This document shows, in pieces, positions 7,815 to 16,028 of a stretch of DNA of 64,000 bases (the first letter of the stretch is position 1; each line of letters opens with the position of its first letter). Origin of the DNA: Bacteroides faecichinchillae JCM 17102 (GTDB lineage: Bacteria; Bacteroidota; Bacteroidia; Bacteroidales; Bacteroidaceae); assembly GCF_000614145.1 (NCBI RefSeq), contig NZ_BAKK01000007.1, forward strand, positions 95,801-159,800, read 5' to 3'. The notes beneath the pieces are model-generated. The model was not told where the DNA came from, made no database searches, and saw only the letters and a program-made list of their open reading frames with translations. The translations under genes and the position numbers were made by a program.

Positions 7815-8519
7815 TTATTCTTTTATGTTGAAATAATCTTCTAACTCTTTTTCGGCAGAATTATTTTCATTAATGATATCTTTTATAATAATACCATTTT
7901 CCTGTAAAGCAATGCGTGGACATATGTCTATAATATGATTTAGATTATGGCTGGAGATAATGACAGTAGCTTGATGTTCCTCATTATATTTTTTGAGTAA
8001 ATGCTTGATGACAGATTGCGAACTAGGATCGAGGAAATTGAATGGTTCGTCCAAAATCAACAATTGCGGATGATGAAGCATGGCAGCGATAATACCGATT
8101 TTTTGTTTATTACCGGCCGAATAGTTACGAATATACTTTTTTTGCCCGATTATTTCACCGCTCATGAAACGCTCGAAGGGGAGGAGTCGCTCATTTACTT
8201 CTTCTTTGTTTAATCCATATACCTTACCGATGAAGTAAAAATATTCTTCCGGAGTAAGATAATCAATTAAAAAACTATAATCGATAAAAGCTCCGGTGAA
8301 GTTTTTCCAGTCTTCGCTTTGACTGACTTCAATACCATTGATGATTACTTTTCCTTTGTCTGCTTTCAATAAATCCAGCATTAACCGGAAAAGAGTTGTT
8401 TTACCAGCACCATTATTTCCTACCAGACCAAGCATATCACCTTGATTAAGCTCGTAATGTTCTATATCAATAGCTACCTTTGAACCAAAGTTCTTTTTAA
8501 GATTATCAATGTTAATCAC
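7815..8519 (-). CDS. ABC transporter ATP-binding protein
   Basis: A 234-aa nucleotide-binding subunit. It shows Walker A GNNGAGKT (about 34-41), the signature region NYSAGNKQK, Walker B LLILDEPFNFLDP and the switch His in IISSHNLNH. The overall type is that of multidrug or lantibiotic-immunity-like exporters, with separate membrane subunits. The gene directly follows the two halves of a DUF5687 membrane protein, its natural partner in Bacteroidetes. The transported substrate is unknown. Confidence 0.88.
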   Translation of the reverse strand: MINIDNLKKNFGSKVAIDIEHYELNQGDMLGLVGNNGAGKTTLFRLMLDLLKADKGKVIINGIEVSQSEDWKNFTGAFIDYSFLIDYLTPEEYFYFIGKVYGLNKEEVNERLLPFERFMSGEIIGQKKYIRNYSAGNKQKIGIIAAMLHHPQLLILDEPFNFLDPSSQSVIKHLLKKYNEEHQATVIISSHNLNHIIDICPRIALQENGIIIKDIINENNSAEKELEDYFNIKE

Positions 8520-8557
8520 GGTTTTCAGTATTTTAGTGGTTATTGTTTCATGTATAT

Positions 8558-9244
8558 TTATTGGCGGCTGTTTCTGAAACCTTCCATATTTTCATAACGG
8601 CGTTTCATAAAGCGCTGATATATGTTTTTTATCCAGTATGGTGAAGCCAGAATGAATCCCAGTCCAATTATTAAAAGTGTGATATAAGCTATTGTTTCTC
8701 CAAACAATGCATTCAATGCACTATATAAAAGTAAGGGGACTCCAAAAGCACATAAACTTATGATTATCTGAATTCCGCCGTTGCTTTGGCGAGTTGTCAC
8801 TTTTTCGTTCAGTGGAATTGTTTGTTTGTTGTAAACAACTAACTGTAAATTACAAAAATAGATGAATCCTATTGTGTAGAAAAACCAAGAGAAAGCTCCC
8901 AGTAAAGTCAGTTTGTTCATTATGATGGCCGGAATCATCAATGTAAATGGTATGATTTCTCCTATGCTATACACATAATATTTAGCTCTTAGCAAACTCA
9001 GGATGGACCCTTTACGAGACATCATTCCATCCAGATAGTTGCCTTCAAACGACATTGTTCGTATGAGAATTATCATTCCAAATACACTGAAATTGTATAT
9101 GGCAATGATGGTGGGCATAAAACCTCCATCGTAAAGATTTGAAAAGCTTAGTACACAGCTAAACATTAGAATTAAAACGAAAGTATTGCGTAGCAAACCT
9201 TTGCAACTGCGATTGCGTAAAAGCATTTTTAATTCCAGTCGCAT
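8558..9244 (-). CDS. DUF5687 membrane protein, C-terminal half (separated by a frameshift)
   Basis: A 228-aa fragment with about five hydrophobic segments. It begins MRLELKMLLRNRS, which in intact DUF5687 proteins is internal. Reading upstream in the same frame gives FERYGEVGEY before this Met, the conserved continuation, so the piece is the second half of the gene at 9253-10047. The whole protein (about 490 aa) would be the permease of the adjacent ABC ATPase. Missing one T near 9273-9276 explains the break. Confidence 0.75.
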   Translation of the reverse strand: MRLELKMLLRNRSCKGLLRNTFVLILMFSCVLSFSNLYDGGFMPTIIAIYNFSVFGMIILIRTMSFEGNYLDGMMSRKGSILSLLRAKYYVYSIGEIIPFTLMIPAIIMNKLTLLGAFSWFFYTIGFIYFCNLQLVVYNKQTIPLNEKVTTRQSNGGIQIIISLCAFGVPLLLYSALNALFGETIAYITLLIIGLGFILASPYWIKNIYQRFMKRRYENMEGFRNSRQ

Positions 9245-9252
9245 ATATTCTC

Positions 9253-10047
9253 CTACTTCCCCATAGCGTTCGAAGACTTATAGTCGGAGACGTGTTTGAT
9301 TTTTGAATCGTTTGTTTTTGCCAGTTCAACATAGATTAGACAGGAAATGACTCTGCGGTTAATCCACCATAAAATAGCTATAATAAATATCGTGCCCATA
9401 AAATAAAGGATATTCCCTTCCATATATCTGTCTCCCAAATCTATTAGGAAAGAAGATACAGGACTATCGGGAATAATAAGTAGAAAAGTGATTCCGCCAT
9501 AAAAAGCGACAGGAAGCAATATCCACCAAATACGTTCATTGATAAGTGTGCGGCAAAGCAGATACCAGTAGTTGTTAATAAGAATAATGAGCCAGATACC
9601 TATAAGATAGCTGATAACGCCTAAAACACCAAAGAATTTTGTAATTGTGAGGAAGGAAAAAGGGACAAAAAGAAACAACCAGAATAGATTGAATAAGCTT
9701 AGTCCGGAACGTAAAAGTAAAAAATCGATGATACGTTTTTTTTTAACCGGCAACAGGAGGTAAGGCTTTACCTCCTGAGTCGGTGTCTTTTGAAACGGAA
9801 TACGCAACAGGAAATCCAGTGCCAGAATAAAAATCAGGGCGATGCCGTTCATTACATGATATGGTTCCCAATTGGGAACCATATTTGTAAACGAAGAGGC
9901 AAGTATTGTACCGAAGAGTATCAAGTAACCAGCCCAACCGGCCGCCATTACATAGCTGATAATTTTACCCGCTAAATTCTCCTCATACATTGGATGTCGC
10001 TTGGCAGCAAGCCGTCCATGCCTGCGTAATTCGTTAAATATCATCAT
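9253..10047 (-). CDS. DUF5687 membrane protein, N-terminal half (frameshifted)
   Basis: A 264-aa fragment with about six transmembrane segments, starting MMIFNELRRHGRLAAKR. It runs out of frame after VSDYKSS and stops at NAMGK. Restoring one T (aag-tct-ttc-gaa instead of aag-tct-tcg-aa) joins it to the downstream half as DYKSFERYGEVGEYM. Within it lie two strong DNA dyads (9754-9777 and 9859-9884). As the sequence stands the permease is broken. A sequencing error is likely because several other intact-looking genes in the window also lack single bases. Confidence 0.75.
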   Translation of the reverse strand: MMIFNELRRHGRLAAKRHPMYEENLAGKIISYVMAAGWAGYLILFGTILASSFTNMVPNWEPYHVMNGIALIFILALDFLLRIPFQKTPTQEVKPYLLLPVKKKRIIDFLLLRSGLSLFNLFWLFLFVPFSFLTITKFFGVLGVISYLIGIWLIILINNYWYLLCRTLINERIWWILLPVAFYGGITFLLIIPDSPVSSFLIDLGDRYMEGNILYFMGTIFIIAILWWINRRVISCLIYVELAKTNDSKIKHVSDYKSSNAMGK

Positions 10048-10068
10048 ACAGTTGATTGTTGAAGAATA

Positions 10069-12926
10069 TTATTTATCTGTTTTCTTAATATCTTCTTCAG
10101 GTACAGTCATTGTAACTTGAATTTCATTTTTCTGTTTCAGCAATTTAGCAAGGAATTCTTTTACGTCTTTTGCTGTCATGTTGTTAATCAATTCTTCATA
10201 CCCTTTTGTTGAATCAATACCACTATAGAAATATGCATTCAAGTTACTTAGCCAATAGCTGTTTTCTTTTTGTGCATCTTTGTAATTCTTCAGCATATAT
10301 TCTTTGATCTTCTGCATGTGTTCTTCAGACGGGCCTTCTTTAGCCATTTTTTGAAGCTGCTCGGTTACGATATTTGCTAATTTGGCTTTCTTAACCGGAT
10401 CAGGATCAGTCTGGAATACGATTTGCAGAGTAAGTTCTTCTTTCGGATACTGGCTAAGACTACCGTTACAACTTACACCGTATGTACCACCCTCTTTTTC
10501 ACGGATTTCGGCTGTATAAACCATATCCAATGCTTGTTCAAGGAAGCTGAGAGTTATGTTGTTACGCAGGTCATATTTGCATTTTCCGCTGAATAGGAAC
10601 ATAATAGTTGCCATTGGAGTTTCCTGTTTCTTAGCAAACTCTTTCTTGTATCCACCTTTACGGATATTCATTTTCGTATCTTTGAAAGTCTCTTTACGAT
10701 TGATAGCAGGCAGACCTCCCAGATATTTAGCAATTAAAGGTTTAACTTCTTCGATATTGATATTACCTACAAAATAGAATTTGAAGTCGCTCGCATCTTT
10801 GAAGCGATCCATATACATTTCGATGATACGATCGTAATTGATATTATCAACCATTTCTTCTTTCAGATCCAACATACGAGGATGGTTGCCATATAGAATG
10901 TGAGATACAGTATCCTGGAATGCTTTCATCGGATTAGCATCTTTATTTTGTAAAGCAGCTTTCAGACGATTCTTGTATGATTCGAATGCTTCGTTATCCT
11001 TGCGTGGAGCAGTGAAAGACAGATAAGTCAGTTGCATCATTGTTTCAAAGTCTCTTGGAGGGCAGCTTCCTGAAACAGATTCTGTCAATGAACTTATCGA
11101 TGTGCCTACAGAAGCGCGTTTACCTGCAAGAGCTTTGCTCAATTCCACTTTATTGAAGTTGCCGAGACCACCTACTGTTGCTACGCTGTTAATCTGAGAG
11201 ATATCCAGAATTTCATTGTCCGGGAATAAGCTGGTACCACCGAAGCTAATACCTTGCATTAAGATTTGATCAGCTTTAAAATCTGTCGGTTTGATATATA
11301 CAGTCACACCATTAGAAAGTACTAATTTTGTTGATCCATAGATTTCTCCACTATTTTCAGAAACAATTGTTCCACCTTTTGGCTCTTCTGAAAGCAAAGG
11401 CTCAGTAGAAACTTTATCTTCATACGCTTTAACGTCGAGTGTTTTAGTTTCTTTCAACCATGAAGCAATTTCTTCTTTAGTTGGATATTTCATACCTTCT
11501 TTTTCAGGACCTGCCATCATAACTACCTGATTGTTGTCAGTGAGCAGTTGTCCCATGATTTGGTTGATATATTCAACTGTAATTTGCGGAGCTAATTGTT
11601 TGATGATCGCACATTCAGCTTCAAGACCCGGAATTGGTTCATTGTCGAGGAAGCTGTTGACATATTCGTCTACAAAACCGCCGTTCTTTCTCTTATCACG
11701 TTCATTATAAGCTGTTTCGATAGCTTGCAGGTAATTGGCACGTGCACGTTCGTACTCTGTTGCAGTGAATCCGAATCGACGTGCGCGTTCAGCTTCTTGT
11801 AGTACAGTCTTCATAGCCAGCTCAATACCGTCTAATTTGCTGCTACCACTCAAAGTAAAGGCTTCTTTGGTTTTGGCAAGGAAGAAGTTACCATAACCGG
11901 CATTTGCGCTTGTGAAAGGAGGTTCAGCTGTCTGGATCAGTTCTGCTAGACGATTGTTCAACATGGTGATTGCCATATTTAACATATACTGAGTTGCATA
12001 ATAATTGACCGTATTCTTTATTGAATCCGGAGTGGCTTCATGTTTGTAGAAGATGTTGAAAGAAGGAGTTTTTACTTCTTTATCCGTACCAATATAGATC
12101 AGAGGTTCTTGGTTGTCAGGTACCGGATAGTAGATGCGTTCTGCCGGGCTTGTCGGAGCTTTTACATCAGCGAACACCTTCTTCAATTTGGCTTCGATAT
12201 CGTCTACATTAATATCACCGACAATTACAATACCTTGCAAATCCGGACGATACCATTTTGCGTAATATTCGCGGATGTCCTGATAAGGGAAGTTATTGAT
12301 AACATCAATGCTTCCGATAGGCATACAATCTGAATATTTAGAATCCGGGAACAAGGTAGGCAGAGCATCAGTCATGATACGTTGCATTCCACTGTTACGG
12401 CTTCTCCATTCTTCACGAATCACACCACGTTCTTTGTCGATTTCTTTGTCGAGCAATTTGATAGCGCTTGACCAGTCGTGCAGAATAAGCAGACAAGAGT
12501 CTACTACATTTATATTTTCAGTAGGAACATTGCTGATGTTGTAAACTGTTTGATCAACGCTGGTGTATGCATTCAGGTTAGTGCCGAATTTAATACCTTT
12601 GGTTTCACACCAAGGATGATACCTAATCCATTTTCATCACCCGGGAAATTTTTAGTTCCGTTAAAAGCCATATGTTCCAGAAAGTGTGCCAAACCACGTT
12701 GCTGTGGTTCTTCGAGAATAGAACCTACTTTTTGTGCAATGTAGAATTCCGCACGTTTTTCCGGAAGTGCGTTGTGACGAATGTAATAAGTAAGCCCATT
12801 GTCCAGTTTACCTATGCGGACATCTTTGTCCACAGGTAGCGTTTGCATGGGCTGTGCAAACACGAATTGGAAATTGCAGCATATCGTTAAAACTGCAATA
12901 AATAATCCACGTAATAAATGTTTCAT
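10069..12926 (-). CDS. M16 family zinc peptidase (pitrilysin/insulinase type), frameshifted
   Basis: Full-length product would be about 950 aa: signal peptide (1-24), then two M16 halves. The inverted zinc motif HFLEH is at residues 81-85. The frame ends early at 12573, but the shifted frame continues at once with [21 protein letters not shown], the conserved M16 continuation, and then stays open to 10069. One missing C near 12614-12616 (atc-cct-tgg read as atc-ctt-gg) explains it. Exported M16 proteases degrade peptides in the periplasm. It lies just upstream of the DUF5687 gene on the same strand. Confidence 0.87.
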
Positions 12927-13040
12927 GTTTTATATTTAGTTAAAAAAAATATTCTTGTTCTATTAGTTTCGCTAATCATAAATGTTAAATCACCAATAAT
13001 GTATTATTCTTTGTGATAACTTATTTTATTCCGATTTTTC

Positions 13041-13173
13041 TTATTCCGGGCTGATCATTAAAAACTCTAATTGCTTTCCTTCATCGATCAAACTTTTAAC
13101 AAAGTCTGCAGCATCTTTGCCATTATATTTTCAACAGGTTATTAATTGCTGAGACTGATTGTAAATGTTTCAT
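13041..13173 (-). pseudogene. Possible small gene downstream of kdsA, with a one-base frame error
   Basis: Starting at the ATG at 13173, 11 nt after the kdsA stop, the frame reads MKHLQSVSAINNLLK and then stops. One base fewer in the AAAA run near 13122-13125 joins it to YNGKDAADFVKSLIDEGKQL and on to EFLMISPE before a TAA at 13041, giving a protein of about 43 aa with a coding-like, amphipathic composition. I do not recognise it. It could be a genuine small protein with an indel, or a decayed remnant. Confidence 0.35.
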
Positions 13174-13184
13174 CGCTTGATATA

Positions 13185-13985
13185 TTATTTGACAGCTTCC
13201 CGTATTCTTACTAATTTAGTCAATAATCCTTCTAATAAGTCCAGTTTCAGCATATTAGCCCCATCACTTTTGGCTACTGCCGGGTTTTCGTGAGTTTCAA
13301 TAAATAGTCCGTCGGCGCCTACGGCGATACCAGCTTTTGCAACAGTTTCAATCAGTTGTGGCATTCCACCTGTCACGCCACTGGTCTGATTCGGTTGTTG
13401 CAATGAGTGAGTAACGTCCAATATCACAGGATAACCGAATGATTGCATTTCAGGAATACCACGATAATCAATTACTAAATCCTGATAACCGAAAGTCGTA
13501 CCACGTTCAGTCAGCATCACATTTTTGTTTCCAGCTTCCACCACTTTATCTGCTGCAAATTGCATAGCGATAGGAGAGAGAAATTGTCCTTTTTTGATAT
13601 TTATGATTTTCCCAGTTTTTGCAGCTGCAATCAGAAGATCAGTTTGACGGCAAAGAAATGCTGGAATCTGGAGTATATCTACATATTCTGCGGCCATTTC
13701 TGCTTCGTCGGCTGCATGAATGTCTGTTACGGTAGGAACACCGAAAGTATCATGCACTTTTTTCAGAATTTTGAGTGCTTTCTCATCACCGATGCCCATA
13801 AAAGAATCCATACGTGAACGGTTTGCTTTGCGGTAAGAACCTTTGAATACATAAGGAATCTTCAGAGATTCAGTGATTTTGACTACACGTTCTGCAATAC
13901 GCATTGCCATATCTTCGCCTTCTATCACACATGGACCTGCCAGCAAAAAGAAATTATTAGCAGGATTGTTTTTAAGTTCTATCAT
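13185..13985 (-). CDS. kdsA: 3-deoxy-8-phosphooctulonate (Kdo-8-P) synthase
   Basis: A 266-aa TIM-barrel enzyme that condenses PEP with arabinose-5-phosphate to Kdo-8-phosphate, the committed step to the LPS inner-core sugar. Visible landmarks are AGPCVIEGE, FKGSYRKANRS (PEP/A5P binding), PTVTDIH, DILQIPAFLCRQTDL, KKGQFLSP, LTERGTTFGY, and the DVTHSLQQP and FIETHENP segments. The length is normal. Preceded by a TAnnTTTG box at 14011. Confidence 0.97.
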   Translation of the reverse strand: MIELKNNPANNFFLLAGPCVIEGEDMAMRIAERVVKITESLKIPYVFKGSYRKANRSRMDSFMGIGDEKALKILKKVHDTFGVPTVTDIHAADEAEMAAEYVDILQIPAFLCRQTDLLIAAAKTGKIINIKKGQFLSPIAMQFAADKVVEAGNKNVMLTERGTTFGYQDLVIDYRGIPEMQSFGYPVILDVTHSLQQPNQTSGVTGGMPQLIETVAKAGIAVGADGLFIETHENPAVAKSDGANMLKLDLLEGLLTKLVRIREAVK

Positions 13986-14010
13986 TTTAGTATTTACAAA
14001 TTACGAGTTA

Positions 14011-14018
14011 CAAAATTA
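14011..14018 (-). promoter_or_regulatory. -7 promoter element of kdsA
   Basis: TAATTTTG on the minus strand matches TAnnTTTG, 26 bp before the kdsA ATG. No clear -33 TTTG is present. Confidence 0.5.
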
Positions 14019-14074
14019 CAGTCTTTCTAATTAATAGGATTAAACAGATAGGTTCATTTTACTCTATTTATCGC

Positions 14075-15001
14075 TTATTTAGGAATAATCAGTGTTGTCT
14101 TCTCTAAAAGTACACCTATTTCTAACGGGAAATGTTTTGGTAAAAGACGACCATCTAAATCTACGGAAGCATTTTGTGCACGTAGGACTTTAACTTTTCG
14201 TGTCCGGTAACTTTTCACCGTCTTATGATTCAAAATTCTTCCTTGAATCAACATCCATAGTCCAGAAATGATTTGCAAAAATTCCGGCCGATAGATAACA
14301 GATACATCCAACCAGCCGTTATAAGGTACAGCACTCGGTGTTTGTCCCCATCCCCATGCACTACCTACACAGACAGTCATGATACGTCCGCGGATATGTT
14401 CGTCATTGATCCGAAGATGCATGCGATAGAGTTTCCGTTCAAATATCAACGAAAATAGTGCAGCTAAGTATGATAAAAATTTAACTCCCCAAAAACGTTT
14501 GGTCTGATCAGTGATTTTTACGATTCGTGCACCTAGACCAATATTGACAGCATTGAGGAAATAGCGACGTTGATGATCTTGCCCATCATAATAAGAGCAG
14601 TAACCTACATCTATTTTTTTGAGACGATGATTGATAATACAATCTACAGCTGTTTTATATTCGGTAGTAAGTCCCCAGTATTTAGCAAAGTCATTTCCAA
14701 TTCCATTCGGAATGATACCAAGAGCGATATTATCTTTATCTTCAGCATCAGAGAGCATAATTCCATTGATAGCATCATTCAGCGCACCATCACCACCTAC
14801 AATAACAATTGTACGATAACCATTATTAGCAAGAATTTTGGATAGGCGTTCCACTGAACCGAAACCCTCGGATTGTACATAGTCATAATTGACACCTTTA
14901 CCGTCCATATACTCCTTGATCTCTTTCCATCGTTTCTGTACCTTGCGGGTACCGGCTTTAGGGTTGTAAATAACTCCCCATTTTCCTGGTTCTACACTCA
15001 T
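14075..15001 (-). CDS. Diacylglycerol/lipid kinase family protein
   Basis: A 308-aa cytoplasmic, membrane-associated lipid kinase of the DagK/YegS fold. The N-terminus VIYNPKAGT and the nucleotide-binding VGGDGALNDAINGI (about 68-81) are diagnostic. The usual GGDGT is GGDGA here. The central NIGLGAR motif and a C-terminal beta-rich domain are present (VDLDGRLLPKHFPLEI). It likely phosphorylates diacylglycerol, sphingolipid bases or a related lipid; Bacteroides make sphingolipids, so both are open. A -7 box at 15023 suggests its own promoter. Confidence 0.85.
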   Translation of the reverse strand: MSVEPGKWGVIYNPKAGTRKVQKRWKEIKEYMDGKGVNYDYVQSEGFGSVERLSKILANNGYRTIVIVGGDGALNDAINGIMLSDAEDKDNIALGIIPNGIGNDFAKYWGLTTEYKTAVDCIINHRLKKIDVGYCSYYDGQDHQRRYFLNAVNIGLGARIVKITDQTKRFWGVKFLSYLAALFSLIFERKLYRMHLRINDEHIRGRIMTVCVGSAWGWGQTPSAVPYNGWLDVSVIYRPEFLQIISGLWMLIQGRILNHKTVKSYRTRKVKVLRAQNASVDLDGRLLPKHFPLEIGVLLEKTTLIIPK

Positions 15002-15022
15002 ATAAAACTAATAAATATGCGA

Positions 15023-15030
15023 CAAAGATA
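15023..15030 (-). promoter_or_regulatory. -7 promoter element of the lipid kinase gene
   Basis: TATCTTTG on the minus strand matches TAnnTTTG and abuts the miaA stop at 15031. Confidence 0.5.
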
Positions 15031-15951
15031 CTAAAACTCTTGCAGTTTATCTAATACAAATGCTATCTTTTCTTCCATAGGTAACTCTGCACTAATCCAA
15101 TGGATGGTAAATCCTCTCCGTTCCATGCCACGAAACCAGGTCATCTGACGCTTGGCAAACTGATGAATAGCTGTTTCCAAACCTGTGAACATCTCTTCAT
15201 AAGTTAGTTTTCCTATGACATGTAATGTCAGGTATTTATATTCCAAACCGTAATAAATCAGATCATCCGGAGCGATTCCCTGCGCGATTAGATGCCGTAC
15301 TTCATCCACCATTCCTTCAGCCAATCGTTGCTTTAAACGGCGGGTAATTTTTTCACGTCTTAATTCCCGATCGATGTTTACACCAATAATAAGACTGTTC
15401 AGCTTTGGAAATTCCTGTTCAGGGACTGGATGAGCCATATAATACTCTTCAATTTCTATGGCGCGTATTGCACGTTTTACGGTATCTACATCCGTAGAGT
15501 TGTGCAGAGTCTTATATTGGCTTAACATACTGGTTAATTCTTTAAGGGAATAATTAGCTAGGCGGGCACGTAATTTCGGGTCCTCAGGTACAGGCAGTAG
15601 CTTATAACCTTTCAGTACAGCTTCAAGATACATTCCTGTTCCTCCACATAAAACGGGGAGACAGCGTTTTTGTTTGATAGAATCGTAAGAAATAAGGAAA
15701 TCCCGTTGATATTCGAATACATTGTATTTATATCCGGGATTGGCAATGTCGATCAGGTGATACGGAATAGTATGTCCGTTAATTGTGTAATCGGCCAAGT
15801 CCTTTCCGGTACCTAGGTCCATACCCCGATAAATCTGACGGGAGTCGGCACTGATAATTTCTGTATTTAATTTGTGAGCCAGAGCGGTGGCAAATGGTGT
15901 TTTGCCCGAAGCGGTGGGCCCGAGTATGGCAATTAAATCATAGTCCGGCAT
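15031..15951 (-). CDS. miaA: tRNA dimethylallyltransferase
   Basis: A 306-aa enzyme that adds a dimethylallyl group to A37 of tRNAs reading UNN codons. It shows the P-loop GPTASGKT (11-18), DSRQIYRGMDLGTGK, the PYHLIDI motif, CGGTGMYLEA and the C-terminal QFAKRQMTWFRG motif. The start is placed at the ATG at 15951: a longer frame begins with a TTG that is part of a perfect -7 box (15976-15983). Confidence 0.95.
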   Translation of the reverse strand: MPDYDLIAILGPTASGKTPFATALAHKLNTEIISADSRQIYRGMDLGTGKDLADYTINGHTIPYHLIDIANPGYKYNVFEYQRDFLISYDSIKQKRCLPVLCGGTGMYLEAVLKGYKLLPVPEDPKLRARLANYSLKELTSMLSQYKTLHNSTDVDTVKRAIRAIEIEEYYMAHPVPEQEFPKLNSLIIGVNIDRELRREKITRRLKQRLAEGMVDEVRHLIAQGIAPDDLIYYGLEYKYLTLHVIGKLTYEEMFTGLETAIHQFAKRQMTWFRGMERRGFTIHWISAELPMEEKIAFVLDKLQEF

Positions 15952-15975
15952 AGTTTCATTCTTTAAAATGTCGGG

Positions 15976-15983
15976 CAAAATTA
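15976..15983 (-). promoter_or_regulatory. -7 promoter element of miaA
   Basis: TAATTTTG on the minus strand matches TAnnTTTG, 24 bp before the miaA ATG. It decides the start codon choice. Confidence 0.5.
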
Positions 15984-16028
15984 CGAAATTATCTGATATA
16001 AAGGCGTTCCTGTATCTATGTTTTTAGG

